63,388 nt of DNA from assembly GCA_036504215.1 (NCBI GenBank), contig DASXVO010000057.1, forward strand, positions 1 to 63,388. Reading direction: 5' to 3'. This DNA is from Vicinamibacterales bacterium. Lineage in GTDB: Bacteria; Acidobacteriota; Vicinamibacteria; Vicinamibacterales; Fen-181. The number at the start of each line of letters is the position of its first letter. Within the stretch, counting starts at the first letter, position 1. Positions 54,121 to 62,585 of this stretch are shown one piece after another. The translations under genes and the position numbers were made by a program. Under the pieces are notes generated by a model. The model saw nothing but the letters and a program-made list of their open reading frames with translations, ran no database searches and was not told where the DNA came from.

Positions 54121-55227
54121 TCAGAGCAGGGAGGCCCGCAACGAGGAACTGATCCCGGCGAGCCCCGCCTCCAACTCCGGCACCGTGGGCCAACCGAACC
54201 CTAGCCGAAAGTGCCTTCGGGATTGCTCGAACCAATGGCCGGGGCCGACGTAAGTCCCGAAGTCGTCGCTCAGGACCCGGTAGAACGTGTCCAGGTCGAC
54301 CGGTGCGTTCGGGCTGATCCGTGGAAAACACACGGCGCCGCCCCTGGGTGGCACCCATTCGAGCAACTCCTCCCGTGCCATCCACGCGCGCGTGATGCCG
54401 AACGCCTCGGCGATTCGCCGGGAAATCTCGGGCAACCAGGCGCCGCGCTGCCTGAGCACCTCGAACGCGATGGCCTCGTCGACCACGCTGCCGCAAATCC
54501 CGATCTGCTCCTTTGCCGCGAGGAACGTCTCCATGAGATGCGGGTCGCGGCAGAGGAGCCAGCCGGCCCGGATTCCGGGAACGCCGTACGTCTTCGACAG
54601 GGACGACACGCTGATCGCCCGGGTGCTGAGCGTGGCGGCACACGGCAACGGACCGTCGAACGTCATCTCCCGATAGGTCTCGTCCACGAGGAGCCGGCAG
54701 TCCGCCGCATCGACCATGTCGACGAGGCGGCGAAGATCCCGTTCGGGCATGACTTGCCCGGTTGGATTGTGCGGCACCGTCACGCTCACGTACCGGGTGC
54801 GCGGAGTCAGCGAGGCGCGGATGGCATCGAGGGGAACGGCGTACTCTTCGTCGAACGAGAGGTCGAGGTAGCTGATGTCGGCCTCGATCGCTCGCGGGGT
54901 GAAGATGTTGGTCGCGTAGTTGGGACGCACGACGACGACGTGGTCCCCTTTCTCGAGCAAGGTCGTGGCGATGATGAACAACGCCTGAGCCGCGCCACCG
55001 GTCACCAGCACGGCGTCCGCCGCGACACCACTGGTTTCGGCGATCAGGTCGACGAGCCCGCGGTGACCTCGGTGCTCGCCATAGAGGAGGACCAGGTCGT
55101 CCAGCGCAACGCGCAAGTCGCCGAGGGAGCGGTCCCGCACTGAACTCTCCGCCAGATTGTAGCGGATGCTGAGATAGCCTCGTTCCTCGGGCGATTCGAC
55201 CTCGATCGGCATGCGGACGTACTTCAC
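54121..55227 (-). CDS. PLP-dependent aminotransferase class I/II
   Basis: 368 aa from GTG with AGGAGG 5 nt upstream. Fold-type I signatures: VTGGAAQALFIIATTLL, VTVPHNPTGQ, LLVDETYREM and the Schiff-base lysine K212 in SSLSKTYGVPGIRAGW. It resembles aspartate/alanine-type aminotransferases (AspC/ArAT family) but substrate is open. Divergent from the GntR regulator with 95 bp between, which hold the TTGTA-N16-TACAA site, so it is probably under its control. Confidence 0.9.
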   Translation of the reverse strand: MKYVRMPIEVESPEERGYLSIRYNLAESSVRDRSLGDLRVALDDLVLLYGEHRGHRGLVDLIAETSGVAADAVLVTGGAAQALFIIATTLLEKGDHVVVVRPNYATNIFTPRAIEADISYLDLSFDEEYAVPLDAIRASLTPRTRYVSVTVPHNPTGQVMPERDLRRLVDMVDAADCRLLVDETYREMTFDGPLPCAATLSTRAISVSSLSKTYGVPGIRAGWLLCRDPHLMETFLAAKEQIGICGSVVDEAIAFEVLRQRGAWLPEISRRIAEAFGITRAWMAREELLEWVPPRGGAVCFPRISPNAPVDLDTFYRVLSDDFGTYVGPGHWFEQSRRHFRLGFGWPTVPELEAGLAGISSSLRASLL

Positions 55228-55282
55228 CGGGCCCTCCTTGGAACCGATACAACAGCCCCTCCGACACGCGCGCGATCTAGAA

Positions 55283-55308
55283 TTGTACTCCGTTAGCGTG
55301 TAATACAA
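55283..55308. promoter_or_regulatory. Putative GntR/FCD operator, TTGTA-N16-TACAA
   Basis: Half-sites at 55283-55287 and 55304-55308. Within it lies TGTA-A-TACA (55299-55307), the compact form usual for FCD regulators. It lies 14 bp before the regulator start and in the divergent spacer to the aminotransferase. Confidence 0.55.
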
Positions 55309-55322
55309 ACAGAGGTCTCTCC

Positions 55323-56258
55323 ATGACACTGGGCTCCAGCACCCCCGAGCAGATCGTCCACCGCATCGTGGACGTCCTTCGTCAGCGCCGGACGCCGGCG
55401 GGCGAACACTTGACCGAGGCGGCGTTCGCGGCCGACCTGGGCCTGTCGCGGTCGCCGATCCGTCGCGCGTTCGCGCGCCTTCGCGACCGCCAACTCCTGG
55501 TCAGGAAGCGGAACCGGGGGTACTTCCTCGCCGTCAACGGCGACGCCATCGACGAGCGACGCCTGGCTCTCGCGTCCGATCCCCTCGAGGACCTGTACCT
55601 GCGGGTGGCCGAGGACCTGCTCAGCGAGCGCATCCCCGAGGAATTCTACGAGGCCACCCTCTTGCGCGACTACGACGTCACTCGGGGACAATTGCTGAAA
55701 CTGCTGGCGCGCATGGCGAACGAGGGTCTCGTCGTCCGGAAGCCCGGACATGGCTGGAAGGTGGTCCCGGTCCTGAGGGACGCCGAAGCGCACAACCAGA
55801 GCTACCGCTTTCGCATGGCCATCGAACCCGCCGCCCTTCTCGAGCCCACCTACCGCGTGGACAGAACGGCGTTCGACGAGGTTCGCGAGACCCAACGCCG
55901 CATGGTCGCGGGCGACGTCTTCAGGCTCGAGCGACCGAGGCTGTTCCAGATCGGGGCTGAGTTTCATGAAGCGATCGTCCGCTGGTCGGGGAATCGCTTC
56001 TTCCTCGAAGCGATGCAACGCCAGAACCAACTGCGCCGGCTCCTCGAATACCGTTCGAAGGGCGACCGAGACCTGACGCTCGCCCAGTGCCGAGAGCACC
56101 TGAGACTGCTCGACCTCATCGATCAAGGCCGGCAACGGGAGGCGGCCGACTTTCTTCGGCGTCACCTGGACGCCGTGCGGCGCAGGAAGACGCGGCACCG
56201 GCGGTCGAGTCGGCGCGCCGGCGGACGCCCGGCGGGCGCGGGACAGGGTTCCGTCTGA
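55323..56258 (+). CDS. GntR/FCD-type regulator with two winged helices
   Basis: 311 aa. First wHTH at 10-70 (LTEAAFAADLGLSRSPIRRAF). A second wHTH-like unit at 95-150 (DYDVTRGQLLKLLARMANEG, wing VVRKPGHGWKVV). Then a helical FCD ligand domain (HNQSYRFRMAIEPAAL, FHEAIVRWSGNRFFLEAM, HLRLLDLIDQG). FCD regulators bind organic acids. The extra HTH is unusual. The stop touches the second TTGTA site, so it probably controls itself, the aminotransferase and the transporter operon. Confidence 0.85.
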   Translation: MTLGSSTPEQIVHRIVDVLRQRRTPAGEHLTEAAFAADLGLSRSPIRRAFARLRDRQLLVRKRNRGYFLAVNGDAIDERRLALASDPLEDLYLRVAEDLLSERIPEEFYEATLLRDYDVTRGQLLKLLARMANEGLVVRKPGHGWKVVPVLRDAEAHNQSYRFRMAIEPAALLEPTYRVDRTAFDEVRETQRRMVAGDVFRLERPRLFQIGAEFHEAIVRWSGNRFFLEAMQRQNQLRRLLEYRSKGDRDLTLAQCREHLRLLDLIDQGRQREAADFLRRHLDAVRRRKTRHRRSSRRAGGRPAGAGQGSV

Positions 56259-56284
56259 TTGTATTTCTTCGTTGTATAGTACAA
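56259..56284. promoter_or_regulatory. Second TTGTA-N16-TACAA site, before the MFS gene
   Basis: Half-sites at 56259-56263 and 56280-56284, same spacing as the first. It includes the strong palindrome TTGTA-TAG-TACAA (56272-56284). It starts right after the regulator stop and 94 bp before the transporter start. Confidence 0.6.
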
Positions 56285-56377
56285 TCTACCTGCGATAGGC
56301 TGATCGCCGACTGAGACCGCCCCTCGTCGGCCACCGGGCCGCGAAGGGTCTCGACCCGATCGACCCAAGAAGGCGAC

Positions 56378-57697
56378 ATGGCCCGACCCAGTGAAACAGC
56401 TCGTGTCGTGGGAGCGCAGGCGGGCGCGGCGGAGGACCGCGCCGCGAGCGATCGCGCCTTCAGGAAGGTCATCGTTCGCTTCTTGCCGACGATGATCCTC
56501 GCGTCCATCGTCGCCTACATCGATCGCACGAATATCGGCTTCGCGGCCCTGACCATGAATCAGGACCTCGGGCTGTCGCCGCTGGCGTTCGGCTGGGGAG
56601 CCGGCGTCCTCTTCTTCGGGTATTGCGTCTTCGAAGTTCCCAGCAACGCGTTGCTCTACCGCGTAGGCGCCCGCCGCTGGCTGACACGCATCATGATCAG
56701 CTGGGGGCTCGTGACCGCAGCCACGGCGCTCGTCGTGGGGCCCAGGAGTTTCTACGCGGCGCGCTTCCTGCTGGGTGTCGCCGAGGCGGGGTTCACGCCC
56801 GGTGCCATGTTCTTCTTGACCGGCTGGGTCCCCTCGCATTACCGGGGCCGGCTGATGTCCTGGTACTACCTGTCGGTGCCCGTGGCCTCCCTCATCAGCG
56901 GGCCCGTGTCGAGCCTCGTCTTGCAGTTGGACGGGGTGCTGGGCCTGGCCGGGTGGAAATGGCTGTTCATCGCGGAGGGAGTGCCCGCGCTCGTCATTGG
57001 ACTCGTACTGCGGCGCCTGCTCACGGAACGGCCACAGGACGCCGGGTGGCTCACCCCCGCAGAGCGCGACATCATCATTCGCTCGATGGCCGCGGAGCGG
57101 CGTGAACGGCCCGTCAGGAATCTCTGGGCGGCCATGGCCGACGCCCGCGTGCTCCTGCTCGCCTCGATTCAGTTCTGTTTCACAGTCGGCTCGTACGCTG
57201 TCGCAATCTGGCTGCCGCTCATTCTCAAGGGCCACGCCCTCTCGAACAGCGCGATCGGACTCGTCGCGGCCATTCCGTACCTGTTCGGGTGCGTAGGCAC
57301 CATCGTGTGGGCGCAGCGCGTTGACCGCACGGGTCGTCGGATCGGACACCTGGCCGCCGCATGCCTGGTGGGTGCCGCCGGCCTGCTCGTTTCCGTACAG
57401 TTCTCTTCCCTGACCCCGTCGATGGTCGGGCTCTCGATCGCCCTTGTGGGTATCACGTCCGCGCGGGGCATCTTCTGGTCGATTCCTCCGCGATTCCTCA
57501 CGGGCCTTGGCGCGGCCGGTGGTTTGGCGTTCATCAACTCCATCGGCACGCTCGGCGGGTTCTTCGGGCCCGTCATCATGGGATGGCTGAAGGCGAGCAC
57601 TGGCTCGTTCACCGCGGGACTTGCCGTGATGGCAGGGCTCATGGCGGTGGCGAGTGCGCTGACCCTTGGCATGCATCTGGTCATTCGACAGGAATGA
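56378..57697 (+). CDS. MFS transporter, anion:cation symporter (ACS) family
   Basis: 439 aa, 12 helices. YIDRTNIGFAALTMNQDLGLS in TM1, FFGYCVFEVPSN and ARFLLGVAEAGFTPG are typical of ACS transporters for hexuronates, galactonate, phthalate, tartrate or tricarballylate. Predicted to import an organic anion. First gene behind the second operator and 43 bp ahead of acnA. With an aconitase-family enzyme next, a di- or tricarboxylate is a reasonable guess. Confidence 0.88.
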   Translation: MARPSETARVVGAQAGAAEDRAASDRAFRKVIVRFLPTMILASIVAYIDRTNIGFAALTMNQDLGLSPLAFGWGAGVLFFGYCVFEVPSNALLYRVGARRWLTRIMISWGLVTAATALVVGPRSFYAARFLLGVAEAGFTPGAMFFLTGWVPSHYRGRLMSWYYLSVPVASLISGPVSSLVLQLDGVLGLAGWKWLFIAEGVPALVIGLVLRRLLTERPQDAGWLTPAERDIIIRSMAAERRERPVRNLWAAMADARVLLLASIQFCFTVGSYAVAIWLPLILKGHALSNSAIGLVAAIPYLFGCVGTIVWAQRVDRTGRRIGHLAAACLVGAAGLLVSVQFSSLTPSMVGLSIALVGITSARGIFWSIPPRFLTGLGAAGGLAFINSIGTLGGFFGPVIMGWLKASTGSFTAGLAVMAGLMAVASALTLGMHLVIRQE

Positions 57698-57740
57698 GCG
57701 CCCAATGCGGAGCGCGTCGCGCCACGCGAGGAGCAGAACG

Positions 57741-60443
57741 ATGACAGCGGTTCGAGAGTCCTATCTGGACCAACTGGACGTGAACGGGGAGCCGTACGAT
57801 TTCGTCGCGCTCTGCAAGTTGCCCGGCCTCGACCACGTCGAATGCCTTCCCTACTCCGTGAGGCTCCTGCTCGAGAACGTCGCCCGGTGCTCTCCAGGGC
57901 ATCTCCCGCTGGTTGTTCAACGGGCGATGCACGGCGGCCCCAGCTGCGAGGTTCCTTTCCATCCCAATCGCTTGATGCTGCACGACACGACCTGCCTGCC
58001 CGCGCTGGTCGATCTGGCTGGCGTGCGTGACGTCGTGGCGCGACTGGGCGGGGATCCTGCTGCTGTCAACCCGACCATCCCGTGCGTCCTGACGGTGGAC
58101 CACTCGGTCGTCGTCGAGTGTCACGGCTATCCGCGTGCAGCCGACGACAACCTCGCCATCGACTTCCGCCGCAACGCCGAACGCTATCGACTCATCAAGT
58201 GGGCCGAGCAGAGTCTCGATGCGTTTCGCGTCGTCCCGCCGGGCACCGGGATCATCCACCAAGTGAACATGGAGGCGATTGGCCAGGTCGTGGTGCAGGC
58301 CACGGATGCCTCCGGCCGGCCCATGCTGCATCCTGACAACATGGTGGCCACCGACAGCCATACGCCGATGATCAATGCCCTCGGCATTCTCGGCTGGGGG
58401 GTGGGCGGACTCGAGGGCCAGGCGGCGATGATGGGCGAGCCCGTCTCCATCCCCTTTCCCGAGGTCGTGGGGATTCGGGTGGTGAATGCGCTGGGAAGCG
58501 GAATCACAGCGACCGACCTCGCTCTGCATCTCACGGAGCTGTTGCGGGCGCATGGAGTGGTCGGGAAGTTCGTCGAGTTCTGCGGTTCCGGTCTCGAGAC
58601 GCTCGGCTGGGGGGACCGCGCCACCGTGGCGAATATGGCGCCGGAGTACGGAGCCACCGTGGTGTTCTTCCCGTTCGACCGGACCACCCTCGATTACCTG
58701 CACCTGACGGGCCGAACCGCGGCCCAGTGCGAACGTGTCGCCGCGTACATGACGGCACAGGGACTCTGGCGACACAGCGATTCTGCGGAACCTCGCTTCA
58801 ATTCGGTGATCGACCTCGACCTCTCGGCCGTCCGCCGGTGCGTCGCTGGCCCCAGCCAGCCGCATCAGCGCCGAGACCTCTCGGCCGTGGCTCAATCGTT
58901 CAAGGACGAGATGCTCAGCGACATCGGGGGCAACCTCGCCGCTCGTACCTTCACGTGTGCCGAGTTCGGAGAGCCTGTCCGACATGGGGCGGTGGTCATC
59001 GCCGCGATCACGAGTTGCACCAACACGGCGAATCCGCGCGTGATGATCCAGGCCGGCCTGCTCGCACGGCGCGCACGTCGGTACGGCCTCCGACCCAAGC
59101 CCTGGGTGAAGACCTCCATGTCGCTCGGTTCCCGCGTTGTCGCTGACTACCTGCGGAACAGCGGGCTGTACGCGGATCTGGCTGCCCTCGGCTTCGATCT
59201 CACGGGGTTCGGCTGCATGACGTGCATCGGCAACTCGGGGCCGCTCGAACCGCATGCTGAAGCGTTCTGCAAGGATGGACTTCGCGGCGTCGCCCTGTTG
59301 TCCGGAAACCGCAATTTCGAAGGGCGGGTGAATTCCAGTGTCGGGGCCGCTTACCTCGCTTCGCCCGCCCTGGTCGTGGCGTACGCGCTTGCCGGAACCG
59401 TCGACCTCGACGTCGAGCAGGGGGTTCTCGGCATCACCGACTCCGGCAGACAGGTGCGGTTGGACGATTTGATGCCGGGCGACGAGGAGATCGAGGCGGC
59501 CGTTCGCGAGCACGTGACGCCGGCGATCTTCCGGAATCGGGCCGAGACGCTGTGGGAGGGCACTCCCCATTGGCAGGGGTTCAGCGCCGAGCGCAGTATC
59601 CGATGGCCCTGGGATGTTCGCTCGACCTACATCCAGCCGCCGGCGTACCTCGCGACGATTGCGCGCATGCCCCCCGCATCGCTGGCGATTCGAGGCGCGC
59701 GCATTCTCCTCGTCCTCGGTGACAACGTCACGACCGACCATATCTCGCCCGCCGGAACGATTCCGCCAGACAGCCCTGCAGGCCGGTACCTGCTCGCACG
59801 CGGCGAACCCGTCGCGGACCTCAACCAGTACTCAACTCGTCGCAGCAATCATGAAGTCATGCTCCGTGGAGCCTTCACGAACCGCGGCGCCGTCAATCGA
59901 ATGCCAGGAACGGAGCGCCAAGGACGCGGCGCGCTGGCGTACACGGCCGACCGCACGGCGGTGGTGCCAGTGTACGACGCCGCGGCCACCTACTCCGCCG
60001 CGGCCATCCCGCTCGTCGTCATCGCGGGGCGCAACTACGGCGTCGGCTCGAGCCGTGACTGGGCGGCGAAGGTCCAGGCCTTGCTGGGCGTAAAGGCGGT
60101 GATCGCGCGCAGCTACGAGCGCATCCATCGCAGCAATCTGATTGGCATGGGCGTCTTCCCGCTGGAGTTCGGGTCCGGCGATGACCGAGAGCAGTACGGC
60201 TTCACCGGGCAGGAGGTCCTTGACTTCGAGGGGCTCGACTCCATCGACGTCGGACTGAATCGTGTCCTGCTACGGGGAGCGGGCGCGCCGATTCCGCTGA
60301 CGTTGCGCGTCGATTCCAGGCAGGAACTCCGCTACCTGCGAAACGGCGGCGTGCTGCCCTACGTCGTTCGAAGGGTCGTGGCCGCACAGGATGTGCAGGC
60401 GACCGGCGCAGATGCCCGAGACTCGCGCTCGGGCGGGAGGTGA
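57741..60443 (+). CDS. acnA: Aconitate hydratase, AcnA family
   Basis: 900 aa; ATG with GAGGAG 7 nt upstream. Cluster cysteines are C426 (ITSCTNTANPR), C492 and C495 (GFGCMTCIGNSGP). Other family blocks: TDSHTPMINALGILGWGVGG, GDNVTTDHISPAG, GRNYGVGSSRDWAAK. It isomerises citrate/isocitrate, or a related acid such as 2-methylcitrate. Being in a regulated transporter cluster, it is more likely a pathway-specific paralogue than the housekeeping TCA enzyme, which is inference. Confidence 0.92.
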   Translation: MTAVRESYLDQLDVNGEPYDFVALCKLPGLDHVECLPYSVRLLLENVARCSPGHLPLVVQRAMHGGPSCEVPFHPNRLMLHDTTCLPALVDLAGVRDVVARLGGDPAAVNPTIPCVLTVDHSVVVECHGYPRAADDNLAIDFRRNAERYRLIKWAEQSLDAFRVVPPGTGIIHQVNMEAIGQVVVQATDASGRPMLHPDNMVATDSHTPMINALGILGWGVGGLEGQAAMMGEPVSIPFPEVVGIRVVNALGSGITATDLALHLTELLRAHGVVGKFVEFCGSGLETLGWGDRATVANMAPEYGATVVFFPFDRTTLDYLHLTGRTAAQCERVAAYMTAQGLWRHSDSAEPRFNSVIDLDLSAVRRCVAGPSQPHQRRDLSAVAQSFKDEMLSDIGGNLAARTFTCAEFGEPVRHGAVVIAAITSCTNTANPRVMIQAGLLARRARRYGLRPKPWVKTSMSLGSRVVADYLRNSGLYADLAALGFDLTGFGCMTCIGNSGPLEPHAEAFCKDGLRGVALLSGNRNFEGRVNSSVGAAYLASPALVVAYALAGTVDLDVEQGVLGITDSGRQVRLDDLMPGDEEIEAAVREHVTPAIFRNRAETLWEGTPHWQGFSAERSIRWPWDVRSTYIQPPAYLATIARMPPASLAIRGARILLVLGDNVTTDHISPAGTIPPDSPAGRYLLARGEPVADLNQYSTRRSNHEVMLRGAFTNRGAVNRMPGTERQGRGALAYTADRTAVVPVYDAAATYSAAAIPLVVIAGRNYGVGSSRDWAAKVQALLGVKAVIARSYERIHRSNLIGMGVFPLEFGSGDDREQYGFTGQEVLDFEGLDSIDVGLNRVLLRGAGAPIPLTLRVDSRQELRYLRNGGVLPYVVRRVVAAQDVQATGADARDSRSGGR

Positions 60444-60448
60444 GGACG

Positions 60449-61729
60449 ATGCTGGCTCTCCCTGACACCGCAGTCGGCAACTCGTGCGCGCCAGTGTTCG
60501 CGCCGTCCGCTCTGGACAGGCATGAACGTCGTACTTTCCTGCAGGGGCTCGTGGCCTGTGCCAGCTACGCGGCGTTCCCAGGACCGCCCGTGGCCAGCGC
60601 GGCGTCCGGCCGCGCACCAGCCCCAGGCCCCGTTCCCACGCAGCAGCAGCAGGCAACCGCCTTCTTCGTGTACACCGGGTGTCGCACGACCCGCGAACGA
60701 AACGCACGCGGCGACGGAATCAACGTGTACCGCATGGAGCCAGCGTCGGGGCGATGGACTCACGTGCAACTGTGCCGCGACCTGGTGAACCCGTCTTTCC
60801 TGGCTCTGGATCGCAGTCGGCGGTTCCTCTACACGGTTCATGGGGACGGCACCGAGATGAGCAGCTTCCGGATCGACGAGCGGACCGGTGAACTCAGCCC
60901 CATCAACCGTCGATCGACCCACGGGAAGAACCCAGTCCACTTGTCGTTCGACCCGACCAACCGCTTCGTGGTTGTCGCGAACCACATCAGCTCTTCGGTC
61001 GCCGTTCTCGGCGTCAATCCGGTTGACGGCGCGATCGGCGATCTGGTCGATCTCGTGACGCTCGAAGGGAAGATCGGCCCTCATCGGATCGAACAGCCGT
61101 TCGCGAAGCCGCACCAAGTCGCGTTCGACGCGTCGGGCCGCTTCATCGTCGTGCCGGACAAAGGGCTCGATGGATTGTTCGTCTTTCGGTTCGACGGCGC
61201 GACAGGGAAGTTGACCGCGGCCGACACACCCTTCGTCTCCGCGCGCGAGACGTCCGGGCCGCGTCACTTCGTGTACCATCCGACGCGGCCCTACGCGTAC
61301 GCCATCAACGAACTGGACTCCACGATGACGGGGTACCGCTACGATGGCGAGAAGGGCCGGCTGACGCCATTTCAGATCGTTTCGACGTTGCCCGATACAT
61401 GCACCGGCAACAGTCGTGCGTCCGAGCTGGCAGTGTCACCGGACGGCCGTTTCGTCTATGGGTCGAACCGCGGTCACGACTCCCTCGTCGTGTTCACCGC
61501 CGACCGAGAGTCGGGAAGGTTGTCACCCGTCGAGTGGATACCTTCCGGTGGCAGGACTCCGCGCTTCTTTGCCCTCGACCCGACCGGAGCCTACCTGTAC
61601 GCAGCCAACGAAGACAGTGACACCATCGTGACGTTCAGTCGGAATGAGGCAACAGGCCGGCTCACGCCCGTCGGCGACGTGATGCAGACCGGGAGCCCGG
61701 TCTGCATCCTCTTCCGGCCGACGCGCTGA
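60449..61729 (+). CDS. Tat-exported lactonase-family (7-bladed propeller) protein
   Basis: 426 aa; ATG in a GGGAGGTGAGG context, 5 bp after acnA. The N-terminus holds the twin-arginine motif ERRTFLQGLVAC and a hydrophobic stretch. The remainder repeats YTVHGDGTEMSSFRID, VVVANHISSSVAVL, FVYGSNRGHDSLVVF, LYAANEDSDTIVTF, typical of the Lactonase (6-phosphogluconolactonase/YbhE) family. Likely opens a sugar or acid lactone in the periplasm before uptake by the transporter, which is inference. End of the operon. Confidence 0.87.
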   Translation: MLALPDTAVGNSCAPVFAPSALDRHERRTFLQGLVACASYAAFPGPPVASAASGRAPAPGPVPTQQQQATAFFVYTGCRTTRERNARGDGINVYRMEPASGRWTHVQLCRDLVNPSFLALDRSRRFLYTVHGDGTEMSSFRIDERTGELSPINRRSTHGKNPVHLSFDPTNRFVVVANHISSSVAVLGVNPVDGAIGDLVDLVTLEGKIGPHRIEQPFAKPHQVAFDASGRFIVVPDKGLDGLFVFRFDGATGKLTAADTPFVSARETSGPRHFVYHPTRPYAYAINELDSTMTGYRYDGEKGRLTPFQIVSTLPDTCTGNSRASELAVSPDGRFVYGSNRGHDSLVVFTADRESGRLSPVEWIPSGGRTPRFFALDPTGAYLYAANEDSDTIVTFSRNEATGRLTPVGDVMQTGSPVCILFRPTR

Positions 61730-61742
61730 CGACAAGGCCGGC

Positions 61743-61780
61743 GGCTCCTGTGGAGCCTCCACCTGCGGCAGCCCTGCCGC
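61743..61780. terminator. Two tandem hairpins between convergent genes
   Basis: GGCTCC-TGT-GGAGCC (61743-61757) and GCGGCA-GCCC-TGCCGC (61765-61780) are perfect stems. There is no T-run on either side, but their place between two facing genes fits a two-way terminator. Confidence 0.5.
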
Positions 61781-61800
61781 GGTGAGAAGAGCGGGGAGAG

Positions 61801-62568
61801 CTACTTGCGGACCAAGTCGGCGATCGTGATCTCCTCTTCCGTCCGCTTGCCTTCCTTGTTCTGCGAGGCCTTCATCCACTCCGGGTTGTTGGCCAGTGCA
61901 GCACGCACCTTGTTCTTGACCAGTTCGCGCTGCGCCAATCCCTCGATGTCGCGGTATTCGAGCACTGCCAGCGCGTCCCACGGCTTGCCCGCGGGATGGT
62001 GACTCAGGTAGACCGTATACGCTGACAGTACCCTCTCCTTCATCCAGCCGTCGTACTGCGGAAGCACGTAAGCTTCGGCGTAGGCCTTGTACTCTCCGAC
62101 GCTCGAATACTGGTAGGGGATGACGAAGTACACCGCCTTGGCCGGCGTGCGGTCCGGGGCCTCCTTGTGCCAGATATCATCGGCCAGGTACGTGCCGGTC
62201 GGCGATGCGAGAGCGAGGCCGGTGGCGGACAGTCCTCCGGGTGCGTTCCGGTCGATCTCCTTCCACCGCGCCATATCCGCGTAGTGCGCGAAATCGAGCA
62301 CCAGCATGGCATCCCACGTGTTGGAGCCGGAGAATGAACTAACGAAGACTCGGTAATCCTTGAAGATTCCGTCGGCCTTCCAACGATCGAACTGCGGCAG
62401 GCCCTCGCGCTCCAAGTACTGCAGGAAGGCGGGCCGCTTCGCGGCGGGCGACGAGTACGTGACGAGCACGCTGGCAGCCCCGGTGCCGCGCTCCTGAGCG
62501 ACAGCCAAGGGGGCCAGCGACAGCGCGCAACTCACCAATGCCACACGTTTCAGAATCGTCTTGATCAT
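61801..62568 (-). CDS. Secreted protein with tandem dimeric alpha/beta-barrel-like units
   Basis: 255 aa; ATG with GGGAGGTGAC. Signal peptide VALVSCALSLAPLAVAQ. Two similar halves: VLVTYSSPAAKRPAFLQYL...WDAMLVLDFAHY and YFVIPYQYSSVGEYKAYAEAYV...WDALAVLEYRDI, each a beta-alpha-beta-beta pattern ending W-D-A-x-x-V-L. This resembles the N-terminal domain of the 7527 gene product. Function unknown. It follows the ggt gene by 17 bp. Confidence 0.75.
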   Translation of the reverse strand: MIKTILKRVALVSCALSLAPLAVAQERGTGAASVLVTYSSPAAKRPAFLQYLEREGLPQFDRWKADGIFKDYRVFVSSFSGSNTWDAMLVLDFAHYADMARWKEIDRNAPGGLSATGLALASPTGTYLADDIWHKEAPDRTPAKAVYFVIPYQYSSVGEYKAYAEAYVLPQYDGWMKERVLSAYTVYLSHHPAGKPWDALAVLEYRDIEGLAQRELVKNKVRAALANNPEWMKASQNKEGKRTEEEITIADLVRK

Positions 62569-62585
62569 GTCACCTCCCCCGGCGG

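Noticed and set aside
61788-61800. Third copy of the GCGGGGAGAG arm word near 61.79 kb
   Set aside because: Single short match in a G-rich intergenic stretch, far from the island and without the 11-bp tandem.
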